Translations under genes and position numbers: made by a program
Source: Rutpela maculata
Taxonomy: Eukaryota; Arthropoda; Insecta; Coleoptera; Cerambycidae
Reading direction: 5' to 3'
Length of the DNA stretch: 64,000 nucleotides
Assembly (NCBI GenBank): GCA_936432065.2
Contig: OW386291.2
Location: 107,635,823 to 107,699,822, forward strand
Part shown: positions 33,660 to 46,130 of the stretch, one piece after another
Numbering within the stretch: position 1 is the first letter of the stretch
How the letters are laid out: each line of letters opens with the position of its first letter
Notes under the pieces: model-generated
Told to the model about the DNA's origin: nothing
The model's database searches: none
Seen by the model: only the letters and a program-made list of their open reading frames with translations

Positions 33660-35100
33660 ATGGATTGAATCATTACTCGTCGTCGGAATCGCTGTCCAGT
33701 GCAGAGTCAGTATAATATGATTATTGTTCTTCATTTGTTCTAATGTTTGAACAAAATTCTGGATCAGCCTCGCATTCACACATTTCCGTGCAACGTATTT
33801 TTTGAGTTGACTATTTGCATCTTTGAGCACAATTATTTTTTTTTTACAAGAACATTTTATAAGATTAATATTTCTTCAGGTGCGCAAGGAAGAGTACACA
33901 TGATGGGTTCAAATTCTCCGTTATCTAATTTCCAACCGTAATCCTTTGGTGGTGGTAAATTTGGATGAGCCTGTGTGTCCCGATTCCATTCAGTACACTG
34001 ATAGTGGCATCTTTGTATTACCGGTTTTAACGCTGCTTGAGTGGGGGGCATATTATCAGTAGAAACTTGCCTCTGTGCAAACAACCACCATCTTAATTCC
34101 GCTAGACTTTTAAAACATTTTTTGGATGCTGAATATAAAGAACAGATAAAACCCTCGATCTGCTCAAAATCAGAGTCACTTAGTGTTTCATTTTTACCTA
34201 ATGAAGCCAATGCCGAAAGCGTAGATGGAGTCCCTTCCAAAAACTAATTTTAGCTTTACCCTTACCCTTACCCTTAAAACCTCCTGTAACATCTGATCCT
34301 GAAAGGGCATGAAGGCCTGGAAGTGCTTCAGCTTTTAGTGGCCCAAGGATACGACCGCTAAAACCAATACAAATGAACATGGTATCCTTAGGTAATAAAG
34401 GAGCTCGTTTTACAGCCAGTACCAAAATATCTGTATCTCGCGAATATGTTTGCTACCCTTTTAGATGCATCTAAAGAATGGAAAATTATTCTGGTATCGG
34501 CCTCTTCGTGAGAACTCTTTAAATGATTCATATCGCCGCATATCACAGTACAAAGCACTGTATCCTTATAAGAGCAAACGATCTTTTTATTACGCATATT
34601 TCCTGATGAAATAAGATTTTCTGAAAAATACTGGGTTATATCTCCCTCGGTTGAAGTGTGAGACAAAAGCTTTTTAATGGTTGTATTCTTTATATTAGTT
34701 TTTTCGTCAACATGGTAACGTATAGGGTCTGTACCATTTTGCATTCTGATTCTTTTTGAGGACTTAAGGGAGCCAATAATATAAGTATCAAAAATAACGT
34801 GTATTTCAGTATATAAGGCTTATTTTTTTAAAAGTTTATTTGACAACTGCTCAGATAAGTCAGAAAGATAGACGCAATCTTTTAGCAGAAGCATCTGTAC
34901 TTCTGCCATACCATCAATAACTGCAATGCTGAAAACAGAATCCGAATTGTTTTTATCCTCATTACCAAAAATTGGTTCCTTGCTTCCAATTTCGTATAGA
35001 AGATGCATTAATTTACTTTTTCCCTGTAGATGAATCATGGAACCGTCAGGTGAAAAAGTGATCGTGGTATTGCAGTAAGTTCGAAATTACCAATTATATC
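33660..35100 (-). pseudogene. FEN1/XPG-like nuclease-family gene, copy 3 (nearly complete core)
   Basis: Reverse-strand order: SIAVIDGMAEVQMLLLKDC (about 34930; early Asp as in FEN1-type N-termini), then YIIGSLK and MQNGTDPIRYHVDEKT (34744 on). Next are HEEADTRIIFHSLDASK (about 34510) and, after a one-base shift, DTDILVLAVKRAPLLPKD (about 34435). LPGLHALSGSDVTGGFKGKGKGKAKISFWK follows at about 34320-34240 (G-S-D plus G-x-G-K). Then come SDSDFEQIEGFICSLY, LAELRWWLFAQRQ, MPPTQAALKPVIQRC, DYGWKLDNGEFEPI and, after shifts and stops, IKCSCKKNNCAQRCK, IRCTEMCECEADPEFCSN and an acidic end SDSDDE (about 33680). All four acidic motif positions are retained here, so this copy best defines the family. 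Three or more frameshifts and two stops show it is not functional. Confidence 0.85.
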
Positions 35101-35322
35101 TTTTAAATTTAAACCTCTTCAAATCAAGACACACCTAGAAAATATATTATTGTCTTGCCTTAGTTGCATGACACCTGTTTTTGTATTAACCATGGTTCTT
35201 TTTAACATGGATTTATTTAAACTTAAACCAGAAGATTTTAAAGGATCCCAGAAATTGGTTGTTTTATTTTTAATCCTGTTTTCAACAAAGTCGTTTTCGA
35301 TTTTTTCACCTATGTCTCAAAA

Positions 35323-35600
35323 AATGCAATTTTTTAATTATATATTTCAGCCCCGCCGGCGGGGGCGGGACTTCCTAATATTAATTTTTTAGTAAAACAT
35401 TATTTTTTTATTATTTTAAGGAAGCTTGGGTCAATTTAATAAATAAATGCAATTTTTTATTATATATTTCACTCCCGCCGGCGGGGGTGGGACTTCCTAA
35501 CATTAATTTTTTAGTAAAACACATTATTTTTTTATTATTTTAAGTAAGCTTGGGTCAATTTAATCAAAAAATGCAATTTTTTAATTACATATTTAAAAGG
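35323..35600. repeat. ~122-bp tandem repeat at the 5' end of copy 3
   Basis: aatgcaattttttaatta starts at about 35323, 35446 and 35568. Each full unit holds a cc(c/g)ccggcggggg palindromic core, acttcctaa(t/c)attaatttttt and aagcttgggtcaattta. It may be promoter or subterminal transposase-binding sequence of the element; that is inference. Confidence 0.85.
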
Positions 35601-35748
35601 ACAGTACCCCACTGCCACCTTTGCGAGATGCGCCCCATACAAATTCGTAATCTACACATTTTTCCGAAAATTTGTATGTATCGCATAATATTGCTTCACT
35701 AATTTGCACACGGGACCTCATATTTGTACAATCTAATACTGACTATAT

Positions 35749-36000
35749 TTTTGAAAAGATTGATAGTAGTGGCACAAGCCTATAGTTATTTGCATCATTT
35801 GCATCTCCTTTTTTGAATATTGGAATTACAATAGCCTTCTTAAGACAGTCTGGAAAGCACAATTCTTTAATGCACAAGTTAATAGTTTTTATTAGTCTTA
35901 CATTTATGTGTGTTTGGCATTTTCCTCCCGACTCACCCTGTATAATTATGTCACAAGAAAATTTATTCTATAATATAATTGAAATATTTAATTACTTAAA
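35749..36000 (-). pseudogene. LINE reverse transcriptase, upstream part
   Basis: Reverse-strand reading: RLIKTINLCIKELCFPDCLKKA, then IVIPIFKKGDANDANNYR and LVPLLSIFSK, the N-terminal fingers part of an RT. It ends exactly at the copy 3 insertion. The reading continues at 33262. Confidence 0.85.
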
Positions 36001-36030
36001 CATCAGATGTGACAATGTCCACTAGCCTAA

Positions 36031-38340
36031 ATATTTTCAAGTGTAAAGTGTTTTGTTTATTGAAAAATTTTCCAGTTGTTCATTTAAAGTGGTAAGTAAT
36101 AATTTATTGAGTATTGCCTATATTATTATTAACGAGGTAGTGCTGATATCTAATTTATTCATTTAGGTATATAAATGGCGGATCCAAGTCTCTTATAATG
36201 GAAAAAAATGATACTATATTTGCACTTCACTATGTGGAAATAATTCTTCATAGAACTTTAATACTTACTTAATATAACATTTGAAATCGTCTATCCCACA
36301 AACCTATCAAAATACAATCTATATCCAGGAAATATCATAAACCGTTCCAAAATAATCGTGAGCAAGAAAAAGTTACAGACAGACCGACAGACAGATATTT
36401 TGAGCCTATTTGAGAAAACAAAATTCATTTTTTTTATGGTTACTATAATTCCTCTTCACTACCTGAATATGGAGTAAAATATAATATTGCGATAGAATTT
36501 CTGTTGGTTAAAATTAAATAACAGCGATTCCATGGTCTGAAACTTTGCCCTAGATAATATTCGCGTAACGTCTTTTTTGTGTCGATAAAAGTTTCAGATT
36601 CTTTTCCTTATCTTGTTCCCATAGGATTGAATTTAGTGGCCCTATATAGCTTTTCAGCCTTTGTTTATGCTTTACCTCGCCGTCGCTTTATTTATTGTAT
36701 TTTATATTATCCCTATTATTTTTTCTATATTTGTGTACTCTTATCTAGCCACTATTCAGAGGTCAGAGGCCTATTACCAACTATTTATTTAAATTCATAG
36801 TACGTATCCATCCCCATAAAGCTTGATCCAAATAGATTTTAAATAGAGTGGAAGATATCTGGTCTATTATAAAATGTTAATATTGTACAGGTTATTTTTT
36901 ATCGTTTACGTTGTACGTACCTAAGAAGAGTGTCCCTAAAGCTGAATAATTATGTTAACATTAGTGTGTAGAAAAATCGATATGTAACAATATTTTTTCA
37001 TAAATATTAGAAGCCTATTGATAATTATGTGCGAGCTCGAACTATTATAAAATATTGCGAAATCATTCAATAAAAGTTCCAGGTTTCTTTTAATTCTCTA
37101 ATAATGTTTTTCAAGATTCACTTTTCCAGTGCTTTCTACAGGCAGAGTTAATTATACTTTATGGATTTTATATCTTTTCCACTAGAATCGCCGACAATTT
37201 CGTGGAATAACAGATACTCATTTAAACTCTAATAAAAACGTAATCTTTTCATTTTCAATTTAATTGCCATAATCGATTTAAACTTAAACTTACACTCAAT
37301 AATTCCATTTCCTCTAATCATATTTTAATAGATAAGACAGCTTTTCATTTTGTGATTTTCTACTACATACCTACACCCTTTTCTAAAAATGAAACTCAAA
37401 AAATCTACAAAATAAGTAAATTATCCACTATGTTATAGAGAAGTAAGCTCTACACCTTGACTTACATCAGGAACAGTTGGGTGGTGTTTTTATCTACTCG
37501 GTACTGTTGGCCGCCTCTTGACTGATTCAAACAGGTACACATCAATCGTAGAGCTGTTGAGTGGGGTGCAAATTGTCAGGAATTATATCAAGTAGGCCGC
37601 CCAGAAATGTTTAACTATACTAAATCCGTAAAAGGAGGATAGTAATAAATACACGTGATCAGCGCTTTAGCTAGTTCTGTTGGCATTACAATTTAGAAGG
37701 AATGTAATTCAAAATAAGTTTTAGAAAGGTTTATCAAATCACGTAGCTCTGTTACTTGTGACGCTTGGCACTCTTGATAGTTTAGTTCATCGCTATTCTC
37801 CTCTTACGGATTTAGTATACCAAACTTCAATATTCAGATCTGACATGCGTCATAACAACATACTCACAATTTACTACACCAGGCACTTCCTTTATTATAA
37901 GGCGAAGACAGAACATACCATAATTAACGTACAGACTAACTCACAATCCATCCAACCCTCCCTCCTTTCCTTCAAATTGCTCCTCTGCTGATAATCTACC
38001 AAAAAACACAATCAACTTCAAAATTCGTTTAATTACTTCCACGTCCAATGGAAGTATGGTAACGCAAAAAAAAAGTTGAAATTTTTTTTTTCTTTAAATG
38101 GGCTTAGAATGTCATGAAACGTCGAGATTTTTTTGAACAAAAAAGATTTCTGTCTGTCTGTCGGTGTAACTTTTTTTGTGCGCACCATTACTCTGAAACT
38201 GTTTAAGATATTGACTTGAAATTTGGTACACGTATGTATTTAACTGAGATCTGGAACGAGATTATATTTTGATCTTATTCCTTTGAAGAGTTGAGGGGTA
38301 AATTGAGGTGAATAGGGGTAAATAGGTAAATCAAGTAAGT
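36031..38340. other. AT-rich stretch, no assigned feature
   Basis: Only short ORFs without domains (36579-36800 and 37758-37991). The segment near 36370-36400 (acagacagaccgacagacag) and the one near 38145-38230 (ctgtctgtctgtcggtgtaac...gaaatttggtacacgta) look like retroelement-derived or MITE sequence, but I could not bound them. Confidence 0.45.
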
Positions 38341-38664
38341 CAAGCATAAAATTGGTATTTAGTATACAGGGTGTTTGGTACAACGATAGAAAGTTTTCAC
38401 TGGGTAATAGTTGTCGTTTGAAACATACGTGACCATATTTACCCTAATACAAAGTCTCGCCGTTTTTTTTAGTTTTTTTTTTATTAGGTAAATCAAGCAA
38501 GTCAAGCATAAAATTGGTATTTAGTATACAGGGTGTTTGGTACAACGATAGAAAGTTTTCACTGGGTAATAGTTAGGTTTGAAACATACGTGACCATATT
38601 TACCCTAATACAAAGTCTCGCCGTTTTTTTTTTAGTTTTTTTTTTATTAAAAATGTAATTTCTA
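38341..38664. repeat. Recent 162-bp tandem duplication carrying a mariner-type end
   Basis: caagcataaaattggtattt begins at 38341 and 38503. The copies are nearly identical, and one clear difference is agttgtcgtttg against agttaggtttg. Each carries gtatacagggtgtttggtac and ends in poly-T tracts. Confidence 0.95.
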
Positions 38665-40590
38665 CAAATATGTTTTATTTTTAGTTTAATGAACTAAAAT
38701 TCTTTCTTAACTTGGTATACCATTGGAAAGAGTATGCAATAGAGAAGTTTTTAAAACTATTTGAATCTCTTGAAGTGGTGCCGCTTTTGAGGAAATTTTG
38801 GTTAAAATAAAAAAAAATCGAACCAATGTATTTCAACACATAAATTGTCCTACATAATTTTTATACCAATATTTCGTCATTTCTTTTTGTGCTGTTTCGA
38901 TAAAGTGCATACTAAGAATATCTAAAAAAATATAATAATGTGAGGTTATGGGGTTAAGGGTGGAGTGTTTGTGAGAAGGTGGATTTTAAAGTCTGGGGTT
39001 TTGTAAGTCTTGTTTTTATAAGTCATAGTCTGAATTTGACATTTTATATGTTAAAAATTGTTGTGCAGTCTCATCAATATCTCATCATTTGCAACCCCGT
39101 AAGCCTATGCAAATCGTCGATGGTAATGCCGAGAGATCGAGAAAGACTGAACGTAACGTCACACGGAAAAGTCATTAAAATCATCAAAATTGATATCTAT
39201 TCTACATACATTATTAAAACTAATTTCCTATGTTGCTAGTCACTGTTACCAATCTGATGTCTGTCATTTTCGTGAATGTTATTATTATTGCTTGTGTTTG
39301 ATTTATCAATTAATCTCCCTTTCTGACTAATAAATCAGTATTTTTCAACGCAATCAGTTGACTGTCACTTGTGTGGCAAGTTAATAAAGAAACTTCCATT
39401 TTGTGTAAATACTGTAATTGACTATATTTAAGATTACTGTCTTCAACGTGAAAATGTTGAAAGTACCAGAAAATAGTACATATTATTATATATGCAGTAT
39501 GTAGGCGGCACAAAAACAATCTTTAGGGAGCGGCACGTTCAGTCTTGCTCGATCTCCCTGTATATGTAGGAGAGTTGGTTAATACACTCAGCAACTTATT
39601 TTATGTTGTTTGCAGCCTCATGCACTGTGTGTCGGAGATAAAGTTCCACGCCACACAGGCATATGTCAACATAGAGCGAAAGATGACTTTGTACAGACAT
39701 ATTTTATTGTCAGTTGAAAGTCTTCATGCGTCTATTAACCAACGCATATAGTTGACTTTAGGTTGCGTAGGCTTTGTTGATAACATTAGTTTTATGGGGT
39801 GCAAAAGATAGTCTTGTGTCTTACCGAAGCAGTAGCAGTGGGCTAAGCCGTGGTTGAGTGAGACAACAGTGCTAGTCGTTTTTATCTCTCTTAAGCTCAA
39901 GTCTCATCTGCGACAGATGGCAGGGAATAGTCGTTGTGCTATAGTTTTTGTGTGCGTGACTGGTGAAAAAGCCTATCGATAAACTCTGCCAGGGCGTTAT
40001 TCTAAATAAAATCTTTTGGCGTGGAGGTTCCAGCCGCTTCCAGTAGCTGTCCAATTCTTTTGTTTTTTTGTTCGGTGTAGCTCATATCAGACCATGTAAT
40101 GAAAGTAAATAAATAAAATAAAAATACTTATTATTTTAAGATACGCGACTTCGTTTGTTCGGTGACGATTTGGCCAAAATGAGTCGACTTAGAAGCATCT
40201 CTCCGGGTTATATGAAGTAGTAATCAAAAGGAAAACGGAATTAAGAGATACTTCATTTGCTAGACGAACAAATTGTAACGGGGTATATAGGACTTTAATA
40301 GCATGTAGCTTAATTCAGTCATAACAATCTGTAATTTGTTGTGGCATCATTTAAAATAGGCCTATCTACTCCAAAACATCAAATATAAATGTGGGAAGAC
40401 GCGTTAGTATTATATTTAAGAAAAGTATACGCATAGAAATTTTTAATATATTAAAACAGAATAAAAAATAAGTGTACTATACATATGTGTGTAAATATAC
40501 CATGCGTTTTCTTTCATGAAACTTAAGAATTGAATAAATGTTTTTCTTTACTTTCGCATCTAGCTGTACCTGCAATAAATATACGTAAAA
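38665..40590. other. Stretch without recognised genes
   Basis: ORFs at 38979-39239, 39310-39519 and 39545-39751 have no domain I can name. There are no paired ends. Confidence 0.45.
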
Positions 40591-40596
40591 ATTCAT

Positions 40597-41675
40597 GCAA
40601 GCGATTCAGCGGGTATTTAAATACTTCCTGCAGCAAGTATCTGTATTTATACTTGCAAATACTTTATCTGACATATTTACTACTTAGTATTTGTGAAAAT
40701 GATCCTAAACGCATTTATAAATACTTAAAGTATTATTTAGATGACTGGGAAGTATTTAAATACTTTTAAAAAAGTATTTAAATCCTTTTCTGACAGTATT
40801 TAAATACTTTCAGATATATTTGAATAACCTCTAAGTGTTTCAATCTCAAAAGTATTTAAATAAATACAATCAAATACATCAAGGAGAGAGGCAGATACTT
40901 GTCAAGAATCAAGACATATACTATACTATGTACCATGACTCTAACTAACTATAACTACCAGTCTTTGTTAACTGGTATCACTGTTTTGACTTTCATTTTG
41001 AAATATAACCAACACTGTGTCATGACTGCCTCCAATTCCAGAAAGATAGTTAATAAATACATTGCGTCATACAGTCTTCAGTCATTCACGTCTTAATTCA
41101 CAGAAAGTTAAGAGCAGACATAGACAGTAAGTGTTAACTGTTAATGTGATGTGATGTTTTGTGATTGTGAAAGAGAACAGTTGAACAGAATAGTGGTATT
41201 CTAGTGCCATAGTCTCTGTGCTTTATTTGGGTATTTGCAGAAGACGAAAAGGTCTAACTCGGATAAGTAAAAGTCCAATACCCAACTAGAACTGATTAAG
41301 TATAGAGGTATTAAAATAGTGTTGTAGAAGTTCACGAAAGTCATGAAACCTAAAATTTTGACACATGAGATAGTCAAATAGTATTTAATATAATAATAAT
41401 AATGATAATGATAAAAAGTCTTTATTGATTTCTACAAAAATAGAAAATACAATTTGGCGAAGTTTAGCAATTGAAGGCTATTGTTACACTTTTATCTATG
41501 CTTCAAAATATTTCATTGTTATCAAAATATTTAAATATTCAGAAAGAATTTAAATACTAAGTTTAAACTATTTAATTTTGAAAATACTTAATATTTAAAT
41601 ACTTTCATTTCTCTGAAAGTATTTAGTATTTAATATTTAAATATTTTCTCAAGGTATTTGCCCAGCTCTGTGTGT
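40597..41675. mobile_element. Probable hAT relic with gtatttaaatac subterminal repeats
   Basis: Many copies of the palindromic motif (g)tatttaaata(c) crowd 40600-40870 and 41490-41655. The right terminus read inward is CAGAGCTGGGCAAATACC, a hAT-like end. The left end is damaged (cagcgggtatttaaatac), and no 8-bp TSD is seen. The middle carries a short LINE 3' end (41395-41470). Confidence 0.6.
41395..41470 (-). repeat. Short LINE 3' end, minus strand
   Basis: The reverse complement has caataaagac followed by an (att)n/(atc)n tail. Only tens of bases of element are left upstream. Confidence 0.55.
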
Positions 41676-41739
41676 GGTGTCTGTTATATATATTACTATA
41701 ATTGTAGAGCAAACTGTCATTAAGATTTTTGATTAAGGA

Positions 41740-41935
41740 TAGGATTTTGCAGAGTGAGAGGGAAATATGCGTTTATTTTCAGTTTATTATAAATATTTAA
41801 ATGGTATAACCTTTAAAATAGTTTCAGGTACTTGATATTGCTCTAAGGACTACAACCATATACAGATTTTTTCAAAAATTTTGTATATAGTTAAATACCA
41901 TGTTCTAATAATGAAATTAGGAACTATTTTCATTG
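41740..41935. repeat. Dispersed repeat shared with 4585-4735 and 12780-13070
   Basis: Shared strings are aaatatgcgtttatttt, agtttattataaatattta, tttcaggtact and aatgaaattaggaactattttcattga. The block structure suggests a fold-back or MITE present at least three times here. Confidence 0.65.
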
Positions 41936-41936
41936 A

Positions 41937-42487
41937 CAAACAAGACAAGACAAGACTAAGCAAGTCTTGTCTTGGTCTTGAAGCTTTCTTAAACTAGTGA
42001 GTCTCGTCTTTTCTTGGTCTTGTCATGGTATAGTATTGAGTCTTGACAGTTACTCCTTAATTCAGAAACGAGGTCATATAAACTATAAAATAATATAAAC
42101 TGTCGGAATGGGTAAACAGAAAAAAAACAATTTTTGTGTAACAAGACCGATTTATTTAAATTGCTATTGAACAGAACTAAATTGTTTTAAATCAATGTAA
42201 AAATGCAAAATAAACTTTTTTCAACAGTCAGTAGTATTCATTCAGTAATTAATACTCCCGTATGCTTAAATATTTTAACACAGCCCTTCAAGTTTTAGTA
42301 AATTCTAGATTGATTTGCCCATTAAAAAATACATTGTTTAAAAATAAAAATTTTAAAAATTATTATCGAAAGACAAAACTCAAGACTCTTGACAAGACTC
42401 TCGACAATAGTCTTGGTCTTGAAAGGTCAGGTCTTATCTTTCTCGAAATTTCAGAGATGGTCTTGTCTTGGTCTTGCGGCATCTCTA
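41937..42487. mobile_element. Probable hAT relic with gtcttgtcttgg subterminal repeats
   Basis: Both ends are packed with caagac/gtcttg motifs in opposite senses (acaagacaagactaag at 41938; gtcttgtcttggtcttg ending about 42478). Bases agagatgccgcaagacc, read inward from the right end, resemble hAT termini. No TSD found. The 123-codon ORF at 42262-42633 runs out of the element and is incidental. Confidence 0.55.
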
Positions 42488-42489
42488 AC

Positions 42490-44675
42490 CTGAAACAGTT
42501 AATTATTAACATTATACTATTCCCCTGTTCAGATTCTTTACATTCTTTTATTATATACTCAGAGTTACGCAGTTATGGGTTTACGGGGTTACTGGGTTAT
42601 ATAATAGAAGCGTTTGCTGGTGGAGTGCTATAGGCTTGCTTGGTAACTATTCTGAGGGCACAATCTAATTGATTCCCCAATCGAGAGCCTCCTATTTTTT
42701 TTTCATTAAATCCTTACGTTATGGGGTAATGAGGATAGAGGGATTGCCGTTGAAGAGCTGTGGCATCTCCATTTTTTCCGTTGGATCTTCAGAGTTGAGG
42801 GGTTATGGGATGCTGAGGTTATGATCTCCGGAGGTTGTGGATGAATGACACTTACGCACAAGGATCCGAGACCACAATCTCATTAACTCCAATCAAGATT
42901 CCTCACTATTTCCATCGGATTCTCAAGGTTATGGAGTTGAAGGATTATGACGTCAAAGAGTTATGGGGGTTTTACGGTTTCTTTGAGTTATGAGGTTAAT
43001 ACTGAAGTACCACAATGTTATTAGGGTGAAGTTTTAAAGCTGAATCACTTTTGGAGTCTGATTTAAATGAGCTGGGTAAGCAATATTACGAATCACTTTT
43101 TTGGTGTTAAAAAAAAAACTTGACGTGTTGTGGAAAAATAAGGTTAGATTCGTGTTCAGCGGCTCAAAATACAAGAGTATGGGTATGGGTATGGTCAGTA
43201 CCTCAGCACAGACCATTTTTTTTTTGTGGGCCTGTGTTATTCCAAAATTATATCATTTGTTCTATCCTTTCAAGCTATAAAAAAATCCCAGTTAACATTT
43301 TCTAAATCATATAAAAAGGTAGCATAATCAAAATTTAAAGTCTCTGTAAGTACGGAAAAGCGTAATTTGTTTATTTCTTTTAAAATTTAAATTGCAAGTT
43401 ACTATTTCTGGTATGACATCAAAGCACATAGTTAATCGGAGACGGCAGCTCTCGAAAGTAATCCTCTCATTTCTCATATAATGAGGTCCGAGATGAGTTC
43501 TACTGGATACACAGAACGCACAGTTTAAAGACACTCTAATCCAAATGGGTTAATTTCCTAATACAATCTCTTTTTTCATCGAATCTTTTGTTTCTCTGGT
43601 CATATTTCTTAATACAATTTATCATTTGATAGCTTCTGCAGAAAATAAATAATCTGGTATAAGACTGTTTTTCTCGGGAAAATAAGAAAATTGATACTTC
43701 ATGTTAAAAGCTGACAGTCGTCGAAAATTACTTCTATTCAATTCCTTTCCCATTTGAAAATGACAAGTCATTCATACACTTTGCAGCTAAATTTGGCACA
43801 CCCCTAATAACAAAGGAATAATAGGGGACATTGGGATATTATATCAAATTCGAGGGTAGATAAGCAACGGGATTTATTTACTTTACAACCGTTTGCTAGT
43901 TTTACATTATAGTTTACTTTCAAGTGAAATAAACATCAGAATGGTATTTTGTGGCGACATCAACTTGATTTTCATTATGATAAGCTTAACTCACTTTTTT
44001 AATTTAAATCTGAGAGTTAAGTCCGGAGTAGATTTCGTTCCAGCTATTATACTAGAAAGGAAACACAACAACTGTCACGAAAACTAATAAGAGAAAAATG
44101 AAGTGACAGTCTAATCTACAAATTCTTATAATTGTTGACATTGTTGTATATTTAGGAGGGTTTCTGAAAATACTTGCTTTCTTTACCTTGGTGTTAATTA
44201 CATACTAAATGTTCACCTCTACGTGAGTTTGAGCTTTTTAAATGAAAAACATATTTGTAATAGTTCTTTTATCAATAAAACAGTTTGTAGAAACCCATTA
44301 ATGATTCCTAAAAGATTTTTTTATACATAATGTAGGGAGGTTGCCCCAAATATTAATAAAGACTTTCCACAAAAATATCGTTTCCGCCTTGGTGGAAAAA
44401 TGCTGGTCAAAATAGATTTTCTCGATAGTTCTAGCCTAAAAAATCGCTGCCTAAGGAATCTCTACTTCCAAATCCAGATTCAAGTCTCCAGATTCAAGTC
44501 TCTTCCTATACAAGTCTTCCGCTACCACCCCTACCCCATTATCAAAGAGGGTGGTAGTGGGGGTGGCTCATGTCAAGAAAATTTTGAGACCTTGGCTTCT
44601 CATACATACACTAAATCCCAATTTTATATACTCTTATGGAACCTTGCACCTCAATAGAACAAGAGAGTATATTTC
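42490..44675. other. Stretch with degenerate ggttatgg-type repeats, no gene
   Basis: Between about 42570 and 43015 the theme ggttatggggtt/gagttatgagg recurs at irregular spacing. The rest has no supported ORF or paired ends. Confidence 0.45.
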
Positions 44676-44949
44676 ATATTGGTGTCCCCTATTTTTCGAC
44701 TTTCATTTTTTTTTTGTCTCACTCACTAGATGAACCCCTTCCCGTGCCGACGGGAGTGTAAAAAACCTTAAACTGGAATTTTTTCAAATATACCCATGAA
44801 TTATTTTTTATAACCCCAAATGACTGTTATTTGGTGTAAAAATAAAGTAAAAGCAATATCAACCCCCATGATCCATACCTACCCTTATCATCACATGTTT
44901 AAAAGTAAGTAAAAAATATTTTGTATGTAATATTTATTGTTCAAAATGA

Positions 44950-45225
44950 TTAAAATATTTGCTTTAATGTATCTTTCTTACAATTTGGGTATATTTTTCT
45001 GTGCTCTTGCACACATTGCAATACATATTGTATTTGCTTTTCATCTTTTGTTAGGAGACCATGGAAATCCTCCAATAATTTTACCAACCTTTCGAAAGTG
45101 TCTTTGACAACTTTAAGTGACATTATTATTTCTTGTCCATTTGTATCAAAATCTTGCGTTCCCCATGTTTTCGGATCGTGATTTAAAAATTCCGAATCAG
45201 TACTGAAACGAGAAATTAGATCCAT
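44950..45225 (-). pseudogene. C-terminal relic of a transposon-associated protein of unknown function
   Basis: A 91-codon reading begins MDLISRF and has a central W (PKTWG), a helix (MSLKVVKDTFERLVKLLEDF) and LLTKDEKQIQYVLQCVQEHRK, then YPNCKK near the end. Its pattern matches the C-terminal end of a large, unnamed protein family I know from repetitive arthropod and cnidarian gene models (V-V-N-D-x-A-E-R ... T-x-D-E-x-Q-x-x-x-L-x-V-V-x-x-H-R). I can give no enzymatic role. It sits near the left end of the 44679-47008 element, pointing out of it. Confidence 0.5.
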
Positions 45226-45654
45226 GCCATTTTTTTAAATTAATGTGTTCTCGCTGAAAAGTGAGAACAATTAGATACCAAATTCAGTAAATAAATTACT
45301 TAATGATTATATTAACCCTTTCAACCTCGATTTTTTGACAAGCAAGAAACATTTTTTTGGCATAGATTATTAATTAATACCCCGTCAATAACTCTTCAAC
45401 CAAATTTAGACTATTTGTATGTATTGACCAATGGTCAAGATTATCGAATCTTATAGTTCACTGAAATGGACTGTGGTTTTTGACGTTCTATTGATACTGG
45501 TAAATTTCTATTACCACAAAGCATAAATATCCCCCCCCCCCGGGTTTTACATCCCCTTATTTAATATTTGACTGATAGTTGCCCCTTAAATGGTATTGAT
45601 TCATCAATAGAAAGATTTTCTTCAATTACCAATTTTTCGCAACGATTTCACAGG

Positions 45655-46130
45655 TCTACAAAAAAAAGTCTTGAGGTTCTAATCTAACTTTTCTGAAGTA
45701 ATTTGACGCGCTGAAGCTAATTTTGGACAAAAAAAAATAGGGGATGAAGGTGGTGGTAGAGGGAAACTGAGCCGGTAGATTTTTTTTGTCCAAAATTGGC
45801 TGCAGCACGTCAAAATACTTCAGAAAAGTTAGGTCAGAACCTTCGAACAAGACTCTTTTTTGCCCTTTTTTAGGGGACAAAAAGGGTGGTAGAGGGGAAA
45901 CTGACACGATGTAATTTTTTTTTTGTCTAAAATTGGCTTCAGCGCATCAAAATACTTCAGGAAAGTTAGATCAGAACCTTAGAACAAGACTTTTTCTTTG
46001 CCCTTTTTAGAGGATAAAAGGGGTGGTAGAGAAAAAATGAGACGGTAGAAATTTTTTTTTCCCCAAAATTGGCTTCAGCGCGTCAACATACTTCTAAAAA
46101 GTTAGATGAGAACCTTAAAACAAGAACTTT
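45655..46130. repeat. ~137-bp repeats, three direct and one inverted
   Basis: Each direct unit has aaaattggct(t/g)cagc, catcaaaatacttca, aaagttagatcagaacctt, aacaaga and ggggtggtagag (about 45790, 45930 and 46068). The first unit (45655-45745) is in the opposite sense. The minus ORF 45656-45907 spans two of them and is not a gene. Confidence 0.85.

Larger units (their letters stand above)
33266..35745 (-). mobile_element. TAG-ended, 3-bp-TSD element, copy 3, inserted in a LINE RT frame
   Basis: The ends are TAGTCAGCTTTAAATTG (33266) and, inverted, TAGTCAGTATTAGATTG (ending 35745). The match continues as gtgtgcaa, gtgaagcaatat, aattttcg-aaaaat and gtagattacgaattt-tggggcg for about 110 bp. TAT is duplicated at 33263-33265 and 35746-35748. 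Deleting the element and one TAT gives an unbroken RT reading across the join (SIFSK-IVEKCF), which fixes the borders to the base. Inside lie two subterminal tandem arrays and the best-preserved copy of the nuclease-family gene. Confidence 0.95.
31873..36030 (-). mobile_element. Jockey/CR1-group LINE on minus strand, split by copy 3
   Basis: The element sense runs from about 36030 down to 31873. It ends with aataaattgattgattgattgaatg (AATAAA plus attg tail) at 31873-31900. The coding parts at 35749-36000 and 32590-33262 belong to one RT frame interrupted by the 2480-bp element 33266-35745. The endonuclease is absent. Confidence 0.85.

Noticed and set aside
33857..34240. Independent small gene on the minus strand
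   Set aside because: It is one frame piece of the nuclease-family pseudogene spanning 33660-35100.
40597..41675. Complete hAT element with TSD
   Set aside because: Only the right end is convincing. The left end and 8-bp TSD could not be found, so it is listed only as probable.
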